A stretch of 64,000 nt of DNA from Mycobacterium noviomagense (GTDB lineage Bacteria; Actinomycetota; Actinomycetes; Mycobacteriales; Mycobacteriaceae), in NCBI RefSeq assembly GCF_010731635.1, contig NZ_AP022583.1, positions 4,650,001 through 4,714,000 of the forward strand, given 5' to 3'. The notes under the pieces were generated by a model, which was not told the origin of the DNA, searched no databases, and saw only the letters and a program-made list of their open reading frames with translations. Made by a program: the position numbers and the translations under genes. Of this stretch, positions 1 to 10,203 are shown piece after piece; positions within the stretch are counted from its first letter, which is position 1; every line of letters begins with the position of its first letter.

Positions 1-998
1 CTGCCGGCGCCGGTCACCGCGACCAGCATGTCGCCGAATCGGTCTCGAGTTCGGCCCACCTCGGCGCGCCGCAGCGCGCGGCTCGCCGGTTTGCCTTCGC
101 TGAAGTCAGCGAACTCGTGCACCGATGCCGCCACAACCTGCGGATGTGATATCGGCGACCAGTGGCCGGCCTTGATGTCGCGGCGCCATAGCCGCGGAAC
201 CCAACGGGCGGTGGCGTCGTAGCCGTAGGGGCGCACGTATGGGTCTTCGGTGTTGACGATGAGCTGTACGGGGACGTCGACATAGTGGTCCCGTCGTGCG
301 CCTGCAAAGGATCGAAAGTAGTTGGCGCGGTACGTCTTCACCGAATACGCAGCGTCTCTGGCGATGCTCGCCGAGTGGTGGATCTGCTCACGGGGAATAC
401 CCCTGACCAACGCGCGCTGGATTGCCTTGCTGGACAACGCAAGCCGGATCAGCAGCGGCGCAAGCACCGGTATCGAGAAGAACGCCATGTAGCCCAGCCG
501 CAGCGCCTGGCTGAGTGCCCGCACGAAGGTTCGTGGGCGGTAGGGCCGTCGCAGGCCGCTGAAGATGTAGTCGACGAGGTGGTGCTGGCTGGGTCCGGAA
601 ATCGAGGTAAACGAGGCGACCCGCTCGCGCGCCCCGGGGCGGCCCAGGTATTCCCACACGCCTACCGACCCCCAGTCGTGGGCCACCGCATGCACCGGCT
701 GGTCGGGGCTACAGGAGTCGACGACGGCCGCGAAGTCGTCGGCGAACCGCGCCATCGTGTACGCCGAAACCGGCTTGGGCACCGACGATGCGCCGACGCC
801 GCGGTTGTCGTAACGGATCACGCCGAACCGCTCGGCGAGCTGCGGAACGACGCCGTCCCACAGCACATGGGAGTCGGGCCAGCCGTGGACCAGCACCACG
901 GTCGGGCCGTCGGGGTTGCCCTCTTCGTAGACGGCGATGCGAGCACCGTCGGCGCTGTCGACGAAGCGCTGCGCGGCTTGTTGTTGTGCTGCTGGCAT
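1..998 (-). CDS. ephD: EphD-type protein (alpha/beta hydrolase N-terminal part; 5' portion only)
   Basis: Reverse-strand frame open from an ATG at 998 to the window edge, so only the N-terminal ~332 residues are present. They form an alpha/beta hydrolase of the epoxide hydrolase type: oxyanion segment VLVHGWPDSHVLWDG, then nucleophile-elbow segment AHDWGSVGVWEY with Asp as nucleophile. The visible part ends at DMLVAVTGAG, which is the start of a Rossmann dinucleotide loop. This matches M. tuberculosis EphD (Rv2214c), a fusion of an epoxide-hydrolase-like domain with a short-chain dehydrogenase, implicated there in mycolic acid metabolism. The start follows a GGAGGT ribosome site (rc of 1002-1007). 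The gene is divergent from dlaT, with a 213-bp shared intergenic region. The dehydrogenase half lies outside the window. Confidence 0.9.
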   Translation of the reverse strand, partial: MPAAQQQAAQRFVDSADGARIAVYEEGNPDGPTVVLVHGWPDSHVLWDGVVPQLAERFGVIRYDNRGVGASSVPKPVSAYTMARFADDFAAVVDSCSPDQPVHAVAHDWGSVGVWEYLGRPGARERVASFTSISGPSQHHLVDYIFSGLRRPYRPRTFVRALSQALRLGYMAFFSIPVLAPLLIRLALSSKAIQRALVRGIPREQIHHSASIARDAAYSVKTYRANYFRSFAGARRDHYVDVPVQLIVNTEDPYVRPYGYDATARWVPRLWRRDIKAGHWSPISHPQVVAASVHEFADFSEGKPASRALRRAEVGRTRDRFGDMLVAVTGAG

Positions 999-1211
999 GG
1001 GGACCTCCGCTCACAGGTAGCAAGCACCTTGGTCCGCGGCGCGCAACGATGTCAAGCCGCGGCAACAGCCGCCCCGCCCTGGTTGTCTGCCGGCAGCTTC
1101 GCAGTGACAGGATGGTTTCGAATCAGTTGGGTGCCGCCCCGGTAAACGACGGTGTGGTAAGCCAGAGGTCGACCCACGCCGACCGCCCGATCGATCGAGG
1201 AGTCAACAGAG

Positions 1212-2993
1212 ATGGCCTTCTCAGTCCAGATGCCGGCTCTCGGTGAGAGCGTCACCGAGGGGACGGTCACCCGCTGGCTCAAGCAGGAAGGCGACACGGT
1301 CGAACTCGACGAGCCTCTTCTGGAGGTGTCCACCGACAAGGTCGACACTGAGATCCCGTCTCCGGCCGCCGGTGTGCTGACCAAGATCATCGCCCAGGAG
1401 GACGACACCGTCGAGGTCGGCGGCGAGCTGGCGATCATCGGCGACAGCGCCGAAGGCGACGGTGGCCAGCCCTCAGCTGAGGCGCCGGCGCAAGCCGCCC
1501 AGGAAACAGCAGCCGAGCCCGAGGCCCAGCCCGAACCCGAACCCGAGGCACAGCCGGCCCCTGCCAGCGAAGACGGTCAAGCTGGCGGCGACGGAGCTGC
1601 CACGCCGGTGTTGATGCCCGAGCTCGGCGAGTCGGTCACCGAAGGCACGGTGACCCGCTGGCTGAAGAAGGTCGGCGACTCGGTGGAGGTCGACGAGCCG
1701 CTGGTGGAGGTCTCCACCGACAAGGTCGACACCGAGATTCCCTCGCCGGTCGCCGGGACGCTGCTCAGCATCACCGCTGAGGAAGACACCACGGTGTCGG
1801 TCGGCGGCGAGCTGGCCAAGATCGGCACCGGCGCCGCCGCGCCGGCAGGCGAGCCGCCGGCCCCGCCCGCACCAAAACCTGAACCAAAGCCTGAACCGAC
1901 ACCGCAGCCGAAGCCGGAACCGGAACCGCAGCCGACGCCGGCACCCCGGCCGGAGCCGGCGGCCAAACCCGCACCCGAGCCGACGCCGATCGCACAACCC
2001 GAACCCGCAGCCAAGCCTGAGCCCCAGCCCGAAGCCCGGCCCGCGCCGTCGCCCGCCGCGGGCGCAACGCCGTACGTCACTCCCCTGGTGCGAAAACTGG
2101 CCGCCGACAACGGCATCGACCTGGCGCAAGTGAAAGGCACCGGCGTGGGCGGGCGTATCCGCAAACAGGATGTACTGGCTGCCGTCGAACAAAGAGAAGA
2201 AGCCAAGAAGGCGCCCGCAGCAGCCGCACAAGCCCCCGCCGCGCCCGCCCCGGCACCCGCGCTGGCGCATTTGCGCGGCACCACGCAAAAGGCCAGCCGC
2301 ATCCGCCAGATCACCGCCGCGAAGACCCGCGAATCCCTGCTTGCCACAGCGCAACTCACGCAGACCCATGAGGTCGACATGACCAAGATCGTGGCGTTGC
2401 GGGCGCGGGCCAAAGCCGCTTTCGCCGAGCGCGAAGGCGTCAACCTGACATTCCTGCCGTTCATCGCACGGGCGGTGATCGACGCGCTCAAGATCCACCC
2501 CAACATCAACGCCAGCTACAACGAGGAAACCAAGGAGATCACCTACTACGACGCCGAACACCTTGGGTTCGCCGTCGACACCGAGCAAGGACTGCTGTCG
2601 CCGGTGATCCACAACGCCGGCGACTTGTCGCTGGCCGGGCTGGCGCGCGCCATCGCCGACATCGCCGCTCGTGCGCGGTCGGGGAACCTCAAACCCGACG
2701 AGCTGTCCGGCGGCACCTTCACGATCACCAACATCGGCAGCCAAGGCGCTCTGCACGACACGCCGATCCTGGTGCCGCCGCAGGCCGCCATGCTGGGCAC
2801 CGGGGCCATCGTCAAGCGCCCGCGGGTGGTGGTCGACGAGAACGGCAACGAGTCGATCGGGATCCGCTCAATCTGCTATCTGCCGATGACCTACGACCAC
2901 CGGCTCATCGACGGCGCTGACGCCGGACGTTTCCTGACCACGATCAAGCATCGGCTCGAAGAAGGAGCCTTCGAGGCCGACCTCGGGCTGTAG
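1212..2993 (+). CDS. dlaT: Dihydrolipoamide acyltransferase, E2 of pyruvate dehydrogenase
   Basis: 593-residue E2 acyltransferase that moves the acetyl group from a lipoyl arm to CoA. There are two N-terminal lipoyl domains, each with the [10 protein letters not shown] swinging-arm motif (lysines at about residues 43 and 171). A long Pro/Glu/Lys/Ala linker (about 205-283) follows, then a peripheral subunit-binding domain (about 285-325) and a C-terminal catalytic domain with YDHRLIDG (His563, Asp567). Ribosome site GAGGAG lies 9 bases before the ATG. The M. tuberculosis homologue DlaT (Rv2215) is shorter, about 553 residues, and most of the excess seems to lie in the linkers. There DlaT also serves the peroxynitrite reductase/peroxidase system with AhpD. 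lipB and lipA, which make its cofactor, lie just downstream. Confidence 0.96.
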   Translation: MAFSVQMPALGESVTEGTVTRWLKQEGDTVELDEPLLEVSTDKVDTEIPSPAAGVLTKIIAQEDDTVEVGGELAIIGDSAEGDGGQPSAEAPAQAAQETAAEPEAQPEPEPEAQPAPASEDGQAGGDGAATPVLMPELGESVTEGTVTRWLKKVGDSVEVDEPLVEVSTDKVDTEIPSPVAGTLLSITAEEDTTVSVGGELAKIGTGAAAPAGEPPAPPAPKPEPKPEPTPQPKPEPEPQPTPAPRPEPAAKPAPEPTPIAQPEPAAKPEPQPEARPAPSPAAGATPYVTPLVRKLAADNGIDLAQVKGTGVGGRIRKQDVLAAVEQREEAKKAPAAAAQAPAAPAPAPALAHLRGTTQKASRIRQITAAKTRESLLATAQLTQTHEVDMTKIVALRARAKAAFAEREGVNLTFLPFIARAVIDALKIHPNINASYNEETKEITYYDAEHLGFAVDTEQGLLSPVIHNAGDLSLAGLARAIADIAARARSGNLKPDELSGGTFTITNIGSQGALHDTPILVPPQAAMLGTGAIVKRPRVVVDENGNESIGIRSICYLPMTYDHRLIDGADAGRFLTTIKHRLEEGAFEADLGL

Positions 2994-3011
2994 GAAGGGC
3001 TTGAAGAGACT

Positions 3012-3923
3012 GTGGCCAACGTCGTCATAGCAATCGCGGGCTCCTCCGGCCTGATCGGCTCCGCTTTGGTGGCTGCATTGCGCGCGGCTGACCACCGGGT
3101 GGTGCGCATCGTGCGCCGCACCCCGGCGAATAGCGGTGAGTTGCACTGGAATCCGGAGAGCGGCGAATTCGACGCGACTGCGTTGAGTGGAGTCGACGCC
3201 GTTGTCAACCTGTGCGGCATCAACATCGGGCAGCGCCGCTGGTCCGGTGCGTTCAAACAGAACCTCCGCGATAGCCGCATCACACCTACCGAGGTGCTGT
3301 CCGCCGCTGTCGCCGAGGCCGGTGTCGGTGTACTGGTCAATGCCAGCGCCGTCGGCTATTACGGCAACACGAAAGACCGTGTCGTCGACGAAACCGCCTC
3401 AGCCGGAAAGGGTTTCCTTGCCCAGCTGTGCCAAGACTGGGAAGCCGCCACGGCGCCCGCCCAACACAGCGGCGCCCGCGTCGTGCTGGCCCGCACCGGG
3501 CTTGTGCTGGCCCCGTCGGGAGGAGCGCTGGGGCGCCTGCGGCCCTTGTTCTCGGTGGGCCTGGGCGCCCGGTTGGGCAGCGGCCGCCAGTACATGTCCT
3601 GGATCAGCCTCGAAGACGAGGTACGGGCGCTGCAATTCGTGATATCGCATGACGTGCTGGCTGGACCGGTGAACTTGACGGGCCCTGCTCCGGTCACCAA
3701 CGCCGAATTCACCGCGGCGCTGGGCCGGGCGGTGCACCGGCCCACCCCGTTGGTGTTGCCGGGGTTCGCGGTGCGTGCCGCGCTTGGCGAGTTCGCCGAG
3801 GAAGGTCTGCTCTGCGGCCAGCGTGCGATTCCGGCCGCACTCGAGCGCGCCGGTTTCCGGTTCAACCACAACACAATCGGCGAGGCACTCAACTACGCCA
3901 CCGCGCGGCCCGACGTGGCCTAG
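3012..3923 (+). CDS. TIGR01777-family NAD(P)-binding epimerase-like protein
   Basis: 303-residue extended short-chain dehydrogenase fold. The Rossmann loop [11 protein letters not shown] lies at the N-terminus, and VNLCGINIG and NASAVGYYG are typical of the TIGR01777 (YfcH/SulA-like) subgroup. The C-terminal DUF1731-type tail has [14 protein letters not shown]. Starts at GTG, 18 bases after dlaT stops, so it is probably co-transcribed with dlaT. It sits at the place of Rv2216. The substrate is unknown for the family. Confidence 0.88.
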   Translation: MANVVIAIAGSSGLIGSALVAALRAADHRVVRIVRRTPANSGELHWNPESGEFDATALSGVDAVVNLCGINIGQRRWSGAFKQNLRDSRITPTEVLSAAVAEAGVGVLVNASAVGYYGNTKDRVVDETASAGKGFLAQLCQDWEAATAPAQHSGARVVLARTGLVLAPSGGALGRLRPLFSVGLGARLGSGRQYMSWISLEDEVRALQFVISHDVLAGPVNLTGPAPVTNAEFTAALGRAVHRPTPLVLPGFAVRAALGEFAEEGLLCGQRAIPAALERAGFRFNHNTIGEALNYATARPDVA

Positions 3924-3946
3924 TGGCGCCGGGTAGCCTCGGCGCT

Positions 3947-4642
3947 GTGAGCTCTATCCGGTCCAGCCTGGATCCCATCGACGTCCGCCAGCTCGGCGCC
4001 GTCGATTACCGCGCGGCCTGGCAGCTGCAACGCGAAGTGGCCGACGCCCGGGCCGACGGCGGCACCGACACCCTGCTGCTGCTGGAACACCCGTCGGTTT
4101 ACACCGCGGGTCGGCGCACACTGCCGCACGAGCGACCTGTTGACGGCACGCCGGTCGTCGACACCGATCGTGGCGGCAAGATCACCTGGCACGGCCCGGG
4201 GCAACTCGTGGGCTATCCGATCATCGGGCTGGCCCAGCCGCTCGACGTGGTGAATTACGTTCGGCGGCTTGAAGAATCGCTGATCAAGGTGTGCTCCGAC
4301 CTTGGCCTGTCGGTAGGCCGCGTCGACGGCCGTTCGGGAGTGTGGTTGCCGGCCGGCGGTGGCCGGCCAGCGCGCAAGGTCGCCGCCATCGGTGTGCGCG
4401 TGTCACGGGCGACGACGCTGCACGGCTTCGCGCTCAACTGCGACTGTGATCTGAATGCGTTCACCCGGATCGTGCCGTGCGGCATCAGCGATGCCGGGGT
4501 GACGTCGATAACGGCTGAACTGGGCCGCCGGGTCGGTATTGACGACGTGCGATCTGCGGTCGCCGAAGCGGTGTGTGACGCGCTGGACGGTGTGCTGGCG
4601 GTGCGCGACCACACCCCCGCGCGCGTAGCATCGCCGTTGTGA
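3947..4642 (+). CDS. lipB: Octanoyl-ACP:protein N-octanoyltransferase
   Basis: 231 residues. Transfers octanoate from acyl carrier protein to the lipoyl lysine of E2 and related proteins, the first step of lipoate synthesis. Signature segments seen: [18 protein letters not shown], the lysine-bearing [20 protein letters not shown], and the catalytic cysteine in [10 protein letters not shown]. The GTG at 3947 is preferred over the in-frame GTG at 3923, which lies inside the stop region of the gene before. It gives [16 protein letters not shown], collinear with M. tuberculosis LipB (about 230 residues). The last four bases overlap the lipA start (GTGA). Confidence 0.95.
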   Translation: MSSIRSSLDPIDVRQLGAVDYRAAWQLQREVADARADGGTDTLLLLEHPSVYTAGRRTLPHERPVDGTPVVDTDRGGKITWHGPGQLVGYPIIGLAQPLDVVNYVRRLEESLIKVCSDLGLSVGRVDGRSGVWLPAGGGRPARKVAAIGVRVSRATTLHGFALNCDCDLNAFTRIVPCGISDAGVTSITAELGRRVGIDDVRSAVAEAVCDALDGVLAVRDHTPARVASPL

Positions 4643-5577
4643 CCGTTGCCCCCGAAGGCAGAAAGCTGCTGCGCCTGGAGGTCCGCAACGCCCAGACCCC
4701 GATCGAACGCAAACCACCGTGGATCAAGACCCGCGCGCGGATGGGGCCGCACTACACCGAGCTGAAGGGCCTGGTCCGGCGTGAACGCCTGCACACTGTG
4801 TGCGAGGAGGCCGGCTGCCCCAACATCTACGAATGCTGGGAGGACCGCGAGGCCACCTTCTTGATCGGCGGTGACCAGTGCACCCGTCGCTGCGACTTCT
4901 GCCAGATCGACACCGGCAAGCCCGCGCCGCTGGACCGCGACGAGCCACGCCGGGTGGCCGAGAGTGTGCAGGCGATGGGATTGCGGTATTCCACCGTCAC
5001 CGGTGTGGCCCGCGACGACCTGCCCGACGGCGGGGCGTGGCTGTATGCCGAGACGGTGCGCGCCATCAAGCAGCTCAACCCGTCCACCGGTGTCGAGCTG
5101 CTGATACCCGATTTCAACGGAGACCCGGACCGCCTCGAGCAGGTCTTTGCCGCGCGCCCAGAAGTGTTGGCGCACAACGTCGAAACGGTCCCGCGGATTT
5201 TCAGACGGATCCGGCCGGCGTTTACCTACCAGCGCAGCCTCGACGTGCTCACCGGCGCCCGCGATTACGGCTTGGTCACCAAGAGCAACCTGATCCTCGG
5301 TTTAGGGGAAACGCCTGAAGAGGTGCGGGCCGCGCTGAAAGATCTCTACGACGCTGGCTGCGACATCGTCACCATCACCCAATATCTGCGTCCGTCGCTG
5401 CGCCACCACCCGGTGCAGCGCTGGGTCAGGCCTGAGGAGTTCGTGGAGTACGCCGGGTATGCCGAACAGCTGGGGTTCGCCGGCGTTCTGGCAGGGCCAT
5501 TGGTGCGCTCGTCGTATCGGGCCGGCCGCCTCTATGAGCAGGCCATCCAGCGGCGGCAGGCCGCAGCACCGCGCTGA
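4639..5577 (+). CDS. lipA: Lipoyl synthase
   Basis: 312-residue radical SAM enzyme that inserts two sulfurs into the octanoyl chain on DlaT-type proteins. Two cluster motifs are visible: the auxiliary [4Fe-4S] site [12 protein letters not shown] (C-x4-C-x5-C) and the radical SAM site CTRRCDFC (C-x3-C-x2-C). The conserved C-terminal RSSYRAG is also present. GTG start overlaps the lipB stop by four bases, indicating translational coupling. The grouping dlaT-Rv2216-lipB-lipA links cofactor synthesis with its main acceptor. Confidence 0.97.
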   Translation: MTVAPEGRKLLRLEVRNAQTPIERKPPWIKTRARMGPHYTELKGLVRRERLHTVCEEAGCPNIYECWEDREATFLIGGDQCTRRCDFCQIDTGKPAPLDRDEPRRVAESVQAMGLRYSTVTGVARDDLPDGGAWLYAETVRAIKQLNPSTGVELLIPDFNGDPDRLEQVFAARPEVLAHNVETVPRIFRRIRPAFTYQRSLDVLTGARDYGLVTKSNLILGLGETPEEVRAALKDLYDAGCDIVTITQYLRPSLRHHPVQRWVRPEEFVEYAGYAEQLGFAGVLAGPLVRSSYRAGRLYEQAIQRRQAAAPR

Positions 5578-5604
5578 ACCGCGTTTTCCGTATCCTTGGC
5601 GATT

Positions 5605-6357
5605 ATGGCGAAATCGCGCAATGCAGCGGCGACGAAGGCCGCCAAAGCAGAAGCCAAGGCCGCCCGCAAGGCCGCCGCCAAGGAGCGGCGCACTCAGCTG
5701 TGGCAGGCGTTCACGATTCAGCGCCAAGAAGACAAGCGGCTGCTGCCGTACATGATCAGCGCCTTCGTGTTGATCGTCGGTGCGTCCGTAGCGGCCGGTG
5801 TGGCGGCCGGCGGATTCGCCATGGTGATGATGATCGTGCTCGGTGTGGTGCTGGGCGCACTGGTGGCGTTCATCATCTTCGGCCGACGCGCGCAGCGGTC
5901 GGTGTACCGCAAGGCCGAAGGGCAAGCCGGCGCGGCGGCATGGGTGCTGGAAAATCTGCGTGGTAAATGGCGCGTCACTCCTGGTGTGGCCGCGACCGGC
6001 CACTTCGACGCCGTGCACCGGGTGATCGGCCGGCCCGGTGTCATCCTGGTCGGAGAAGGGTCGTCGGGCCGCCTCAAGCCGCTGCTTGCCCAGGAGAAGA
6101 AGCGCACCGCGCGACTGGTCGGCGACGTGCCGATCTATGACATCGTCGTCGGCAACGGCGAGGGTGAAGTTCCCCTGGCCAAACTGGAACGTCACCTCGC
6201 CCGACTGCCGGCCAATATCACCGCCAAGCAGTTGGACTCACTGGAGTCGCGGCTGAGTGCGCTCGGGTCGCGTGCCGGCGCGGCCGCGATGCCGAAGGGA
6301 CCCATGCCCACCGCCGGCAAGCTGCGCAGTGTGCAGCGCACCGTGCGTCGGCGCTAG
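5605..6357 (+). CDS. DUF4191 integral membrane protein
   Basis: 250 residues, corresponding to Rv2219. A lysine/alanine-rich basic N-terminus (about 1-35) is followed by two transmembrane helices (about 50-72 and 73-93, PYMISAFVLIVGASV and MMIVLGVVLGALVAF). A soluble C-terminal domain of about 150 residues contains GKWRVTPGVAATG and VIGRPGVILVGEG. The ATG at 5605 is chosen over the TTG at 5596 because it gives the family N-terminus MAKSRN. It is 27 bases after lipA, so possibly the same transcript. Function unknown. Confidence 0.88.
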   Translation: MAKSRNAAATKAAKAEAKAARKAAAKERRTQLWQAFTIQRQEDKRLLPYMISAFVLIVGASVAAGVAAGGFAMVMMIVLGVVLGALVAFIIFGRRAQRSVYRKAEGQAGAAAWVLENLRGKWRVTPGVAATGHFDAVHRVIGRPGVILVGEGSSGRLKPLLAQEKKRTARLVGDVPIYDIVVGNGEGEVPLAKLERHLARLPANITAKQLDSLESRLSALGSRAGAAAMPKGPMPTAGKLRSVQRTVRRR

Positions 6358-6366
6358 CCCGGGCTC

Positions 6367-6834
6367 CTACCGCCGCACTACAGCGGTGCCGGTCACCCGG
6401 TCGTGCAGACCGCGACCGTCGGTGTCGACGAACAACGCCGGGACGACCAGCGCGATGAGTACGCCGCGAACTACGGCGCGACCAAGCCCGACATGCTTTC
6501 GCCCCTGCAGGGTTATTACCCCGAGCCCCAGCGCGAGCTGTCCTGGGGTGAACCCGAACAGCCGCACGGCTATCACCCCGATGACGAACCAAATCACCAG
6601 GACCGCGGTCGACAGCGACGCCGGCGTCACCCAGCCCAACGTCATCGCGAGCGCGGCCAAGCCGTAGGCGATCAGCCAGTCAATCAGCAGTGCTGCCAAC
6701 CGGCGCCCCATGCGCGCCAATGAACCGGGCCCGCTCTCGGCCAGCCCGAGCGCCTCGCCGGGATAAGTCGATGGCCGGCCTGATTCGGGCTGGTGTGGCG
6801 GGCCAGAAAGCCACGATGCGATCGCGCGGGCCAT
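6367..6834 (-). CDS. RDD-family integral membrane protein
   Basis: 155 residues, at the place of Rv2219A. The cytoplasmic N-terminus contains GEALGLAESGPGSLARMGRRLAALLIDW; the R...D pattern is typical of RDD proteins. Three hydrophobic segments follow, with GFTPGQLALGLGV and a C-terminal GRGLHDRVTGTAVV. It is convergent with the gene at 5605-6357 (9-bp gap) and divergent from glnA1. The start could also be GTG at 6843. No specific function can be assigned. Confidence 0.82.
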   Translation of the reverse strand: MARAIASWLSGPPHQPESGRPSTYPGEALGLAESGPGSLARMGRRLAALLIDWLIAYGLAALAMTLGWVTPASLSTAVLVIWFVIGVIAVRLFGFTPGQLALGLGVITLQGRKHVGLGRAVVRGVLIALVVPALFVDTDGRGLHDRVTGTAVVRR

Positions 6835-6862
6835 GGGCCCCACAATACGGCGGAGCCGGCCT

Positions 6863-6941
6863 GGTAAAAGTTACCAATGACCGGGGCGCGTAACGTCAGC
6901 GCAACATAGGGTTGACCCTTGGGCAACATGGCGTCCATAGC
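6863..6941 (+). promoter_or_regulatory. Candidate glnA1 promoter with upstream palindrome
   Basis: A perfect palindrome GGTAA-AAG-TTACC lies at 6863-6875 and a further GTAAC half-site at 6890-6894. GTnAC elements resemble those bound by actinobacterial GlnR, but the full GlnR consensus is not met. A sigma-A-like pair TTGACC (6912-6917) and CATAGC (6936-6941), with an 18-bp spacer, lies 44-110 bases before the two possible glnA1 starts. Read by eye; no transcript evidence. Confidence 0.38.
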
Positions 6942-7030
6942 GTTCGGTCGGGCCATCGTCACGGCCAGTAAAGGAGAGCTCTTCAATGACCGCAATAGAC
7001 TCGAAGCCCACAATGAAGGAGAGCGCTTCG

Positions 7031-8467
<1,437 letters not shown>

Positions 8468-8557
8468 GCGAGCCAATCGAGCCAATCGCCTTACCTCTGG
8501 CTAGGCCACGAACGCGGCTCCGAGGTACGCAAGGGTGACGGCGAGGGTTGATTTGTA

Positions 8558-8570
8558 CGCCTATTAGGCG
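8558..8570 (+). promoter_or_regulatory. Palindrome upstream of the DUF1778 antitoxin
   Basis: Perfect 13-bp inverted repeat CGCCTA-T-TAGGCG, 13 bases before the antitoxin ATG. It is positioned like the autoregulatory operators of ribbon-helix-helix antitoxins; TATTAG inside it could serve as a -10 element. Inferred from position and symmetry only. Confidence 0.45.
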
Positions 8571-8583
8571 CACACTCGGATGC

Positions 8584-8859
8584 ATGGCTATCAAAACTGA
8601 GCGTCTTGCAGCGCGCCTGACCCCTGAGCAGGACGCGCTGATTCGTCGTGCCGCCGAGGTCGAAGGAACCGATCTCACCAATTTCACAGTCACGGCAGCG
8701 CTCGCGCATGCCCGCGACGTGTTGGCCGACCGCCGGCTGTTCATGCTCGACGACGCGGCATGGACGCAATTCACTTCGATGCTGGACCGGCCCGTCTCAC
8801 ACAAGCCTCGGCTGGAAAAACTGTTTTCCGAGCCGACTATCTTTCACGGTGATGCGTGA
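8584..8859 (+). CDS. DUF1778 (TacA-type) antitoxin
   Basis: 91 residues. N-terminal ribbon-helix-helix segment (MAIKTERLAARLTPEQDAL, then IRRAAEVEGTDLTNFTV) typical of DUF1778/TacA antitoxins. The C-terminal tail (LDRPVSHKPRLEKLFSEP) is the toxin-neutralising type. The last four bases overlap the GNAT toxin start (GTGA), so the pair is translationally coupled. Expected to neutralise the toxin and repress the operon via the palindrome at 8558-8570. Start at ATG 8584; an upstream in-frame start at 8548 lies in the operator region and is less likely. Confidence 0.88.
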   Translation: MAIKTERLAARLTPEQDALIRRAAEVEGTDLTNFTVTAALAHARDVLADRRLFMLDDAAWTQFTSMLDRPVSHKPRLEKLFSEPTIFHGDA

Positions 8860-9911
8860 GCGCCGCGGCCGGGTACTACAGCACCCCACGGCCGATCACC
8901 GACGCCGACGACGTCGCTACATTCGACAGCGGCGAACCGAGCTTGGACGAATATCTGCGTAAGCGGGCGTTGGCCAATCACGTCCAGGGGGCATCGCGTT
9001 GTTTCGTTACGTGCCGGGATGGTCACGTGGTCGGCTTTTACGCCCTTGCGTCGGCGGCCATCGATCGTAACTCGGCGCCGGGTCCGGTACGCCGCAATAT
9101 GCCTGACCCTGTGCCTGTGATCTTGTTGTCGCGGCTGGCGGTTGACCGTAAAGAGCAGGGGAACGGTTTGGGCAGCCATCTGCTCCGTGATGCGATCGCG
9201 CGAAGTGTCCAGGTGGCCGAACATGTCGGCGTGCGGGCGATACTCGTGCACGCATTGCACGAGGAGGCTCGCGGATTTTACGCTCACTTCGACTTCGAGA
9301 GTTCCCCGACTGATCCGCTGCACCTGATGCTGTCGATGAAGGACGCCCGCGCTCTCATTGGCGGTCCTTCGGCAGCTCGGCGCGCACAGCGCGAAGTCTA
9401 CAAGCTGGCCGAAGCCAAAGCACGATTGGCCAAAGCCCGTCTCCGAGTCGAAGCCCTGGATCAGGCGGTAGCCGCCGGTACGGTAGGCGAAGATCGCCAC
9501 CTGTGGGGCGGCGCTGGTTTGGTTGTCGCTACAACGATGCCCGAACCCACTTACCACGAAGCCAAATATGTTGTCACTCCGCACGCGGCAAGCTTGTCGT
9601 GGCTGGTGCGTGCACTTTGGGCTGCTTGCCGACCGCTGTTCGATTCGATGACGAAAGTCGAGTTCTTCGGTCGGCTTGGCAATGCCGCTCTCCGATACCA
9701 GCAACGCGCTGGTGATGGCGAGAACGCACGCGACTTGCTGGGGGCGGTTGTTCACGAGGCATTCGAAGTAGTGAGCGATATCGAGCACGGCCGCTTCATC
9801 GCTTTGCCCGTCGCACTAGCTGGGGAGGTTCACGACGACCAGCTCGCTGACTCCGAGCACGACGACGCACTCAGTGGTGCCGATATCGAGCAGTGGTTCC
9901 AAGACGGCTGA
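8856..9911 (+). CDS. GNAT toxin (TacT-like) with a 180-residue C-terminal extension
   Basis: 351 residues. Residues about 1-168 are a GCN5-type acetyltransferase of the TacT/AtaT toxin class. They include the acetyl-CoA loop KEQGNGLGSHLL (about 99-110) after the strand LLSRLAVD, and EEARGFYAHFDFESSP with a Tyr at the catalytic position. Characterised relatives acetylate the amino group of charged tRNAs and stop translation, and are about 160-175 residues long. Here the frame continues for about 183 residues: a charged helix (about 178-205, LAEAKARLAKARLRVEAL) and a domain I do not recognise, ending DDALSGADIEQWFQDG. There is no sign of a frameshift. The gene overlaps the antitoxin by four bases. 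The pair is absent between glnA1 and glnE in M. tuberculosis. Confidence 0.85.
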   Translation: MSAAAGYYSTPRPITDADDVATFDSGEPSLDEYLRKRALANHVQGASRCFVTCRDGHVVGFYALASAAIDRNSAPGPVRRNMPDPVPVILLSRLAVDRKEQGNGLGSHLLRDAIARSVQVAEHVGVRAILVHALHEEARGFYAHFDFESSPTDPLHLMLSMKDARALIGGPSAARRAQREVYKLAEAKARLAKARLRVEALDQAVAAGTVGEDRHLWGGAGLVVATTMPEPTYHEAKYVVTPHAASLSWLVRALWAACRPLFDSMTKVEFFGRLGNAALRYQQRAGDGENARDLLGAVVHEAFEVVSDIEHGRFIALPVALAGEVHDDQLADSEHDDALSGADIEQWFQDG

Positions 9912-10152
9912 TTCGAGTGAACACCGCTGACCCGGTGGCCAGTAACGTACTGCGGCGCAATCGCGTCACTGAGTCGACGCCTTGAACGTAGTGCCAATTA
10001 AGTGACTGTCAGGCAGCTGGTGACACTTGAGATGACGCCCGGCGCGCCGAGTACGCGGCAGACCTGGCCATCCCATGCTGAGCCCATATCGCCGACGCTT
10101 GACCAGCGTGTTGAATTCCGCCAATACAGCTAGCATTTTCAACACCCTGCAC

Positions 10153-10178
10153 GAATCGCGCTGTACTTCGACGTGTAA
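10153..10178 (+). repeat. Direct repeat, copy 2: displaced copy of the glnA1 3' end
   Basis: GAATCGCGCTGTACTTCGACGTGTAA, split as GAATCGCGCTG and TACTTCGACGTGTAA, is 24 of 27 positions like the glnA1 end at 8441-8467, counting a one-base gap. Read in the right frame it still encodes ALYFDV followed by a stop (TAA). It lies in the otherwise empty 292-bp gap 9912-10203, 25 bases before the DoxX gene. The rest of that gap shows no gene. Confidence 0.6.
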
Positions 10179-10203
10179 GAACGTGTAGCCGTATCGTCGT
10201 CGC

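Noticed and set aside
285-1145. 286-codon forward frame over ephD
   Set aside because: Covers the strongly supported reverse-strand ephD; Arg/Ala/Gly-rich without motifs.
1473-2756. 427-codon antisense frame over dlaT
   Set aside because: Same shadow effect, increased by the proline-rich linker whose complement reads as Gly/Arg/Leu repeats.
8856-9911. Possible frameshift or gene fusion artefact in the GNAT toxin gene
   Set aside because: The frame is open throughout and no stop or start lies near residue 168. The extension has balanced composition, so it is kept as one gene.
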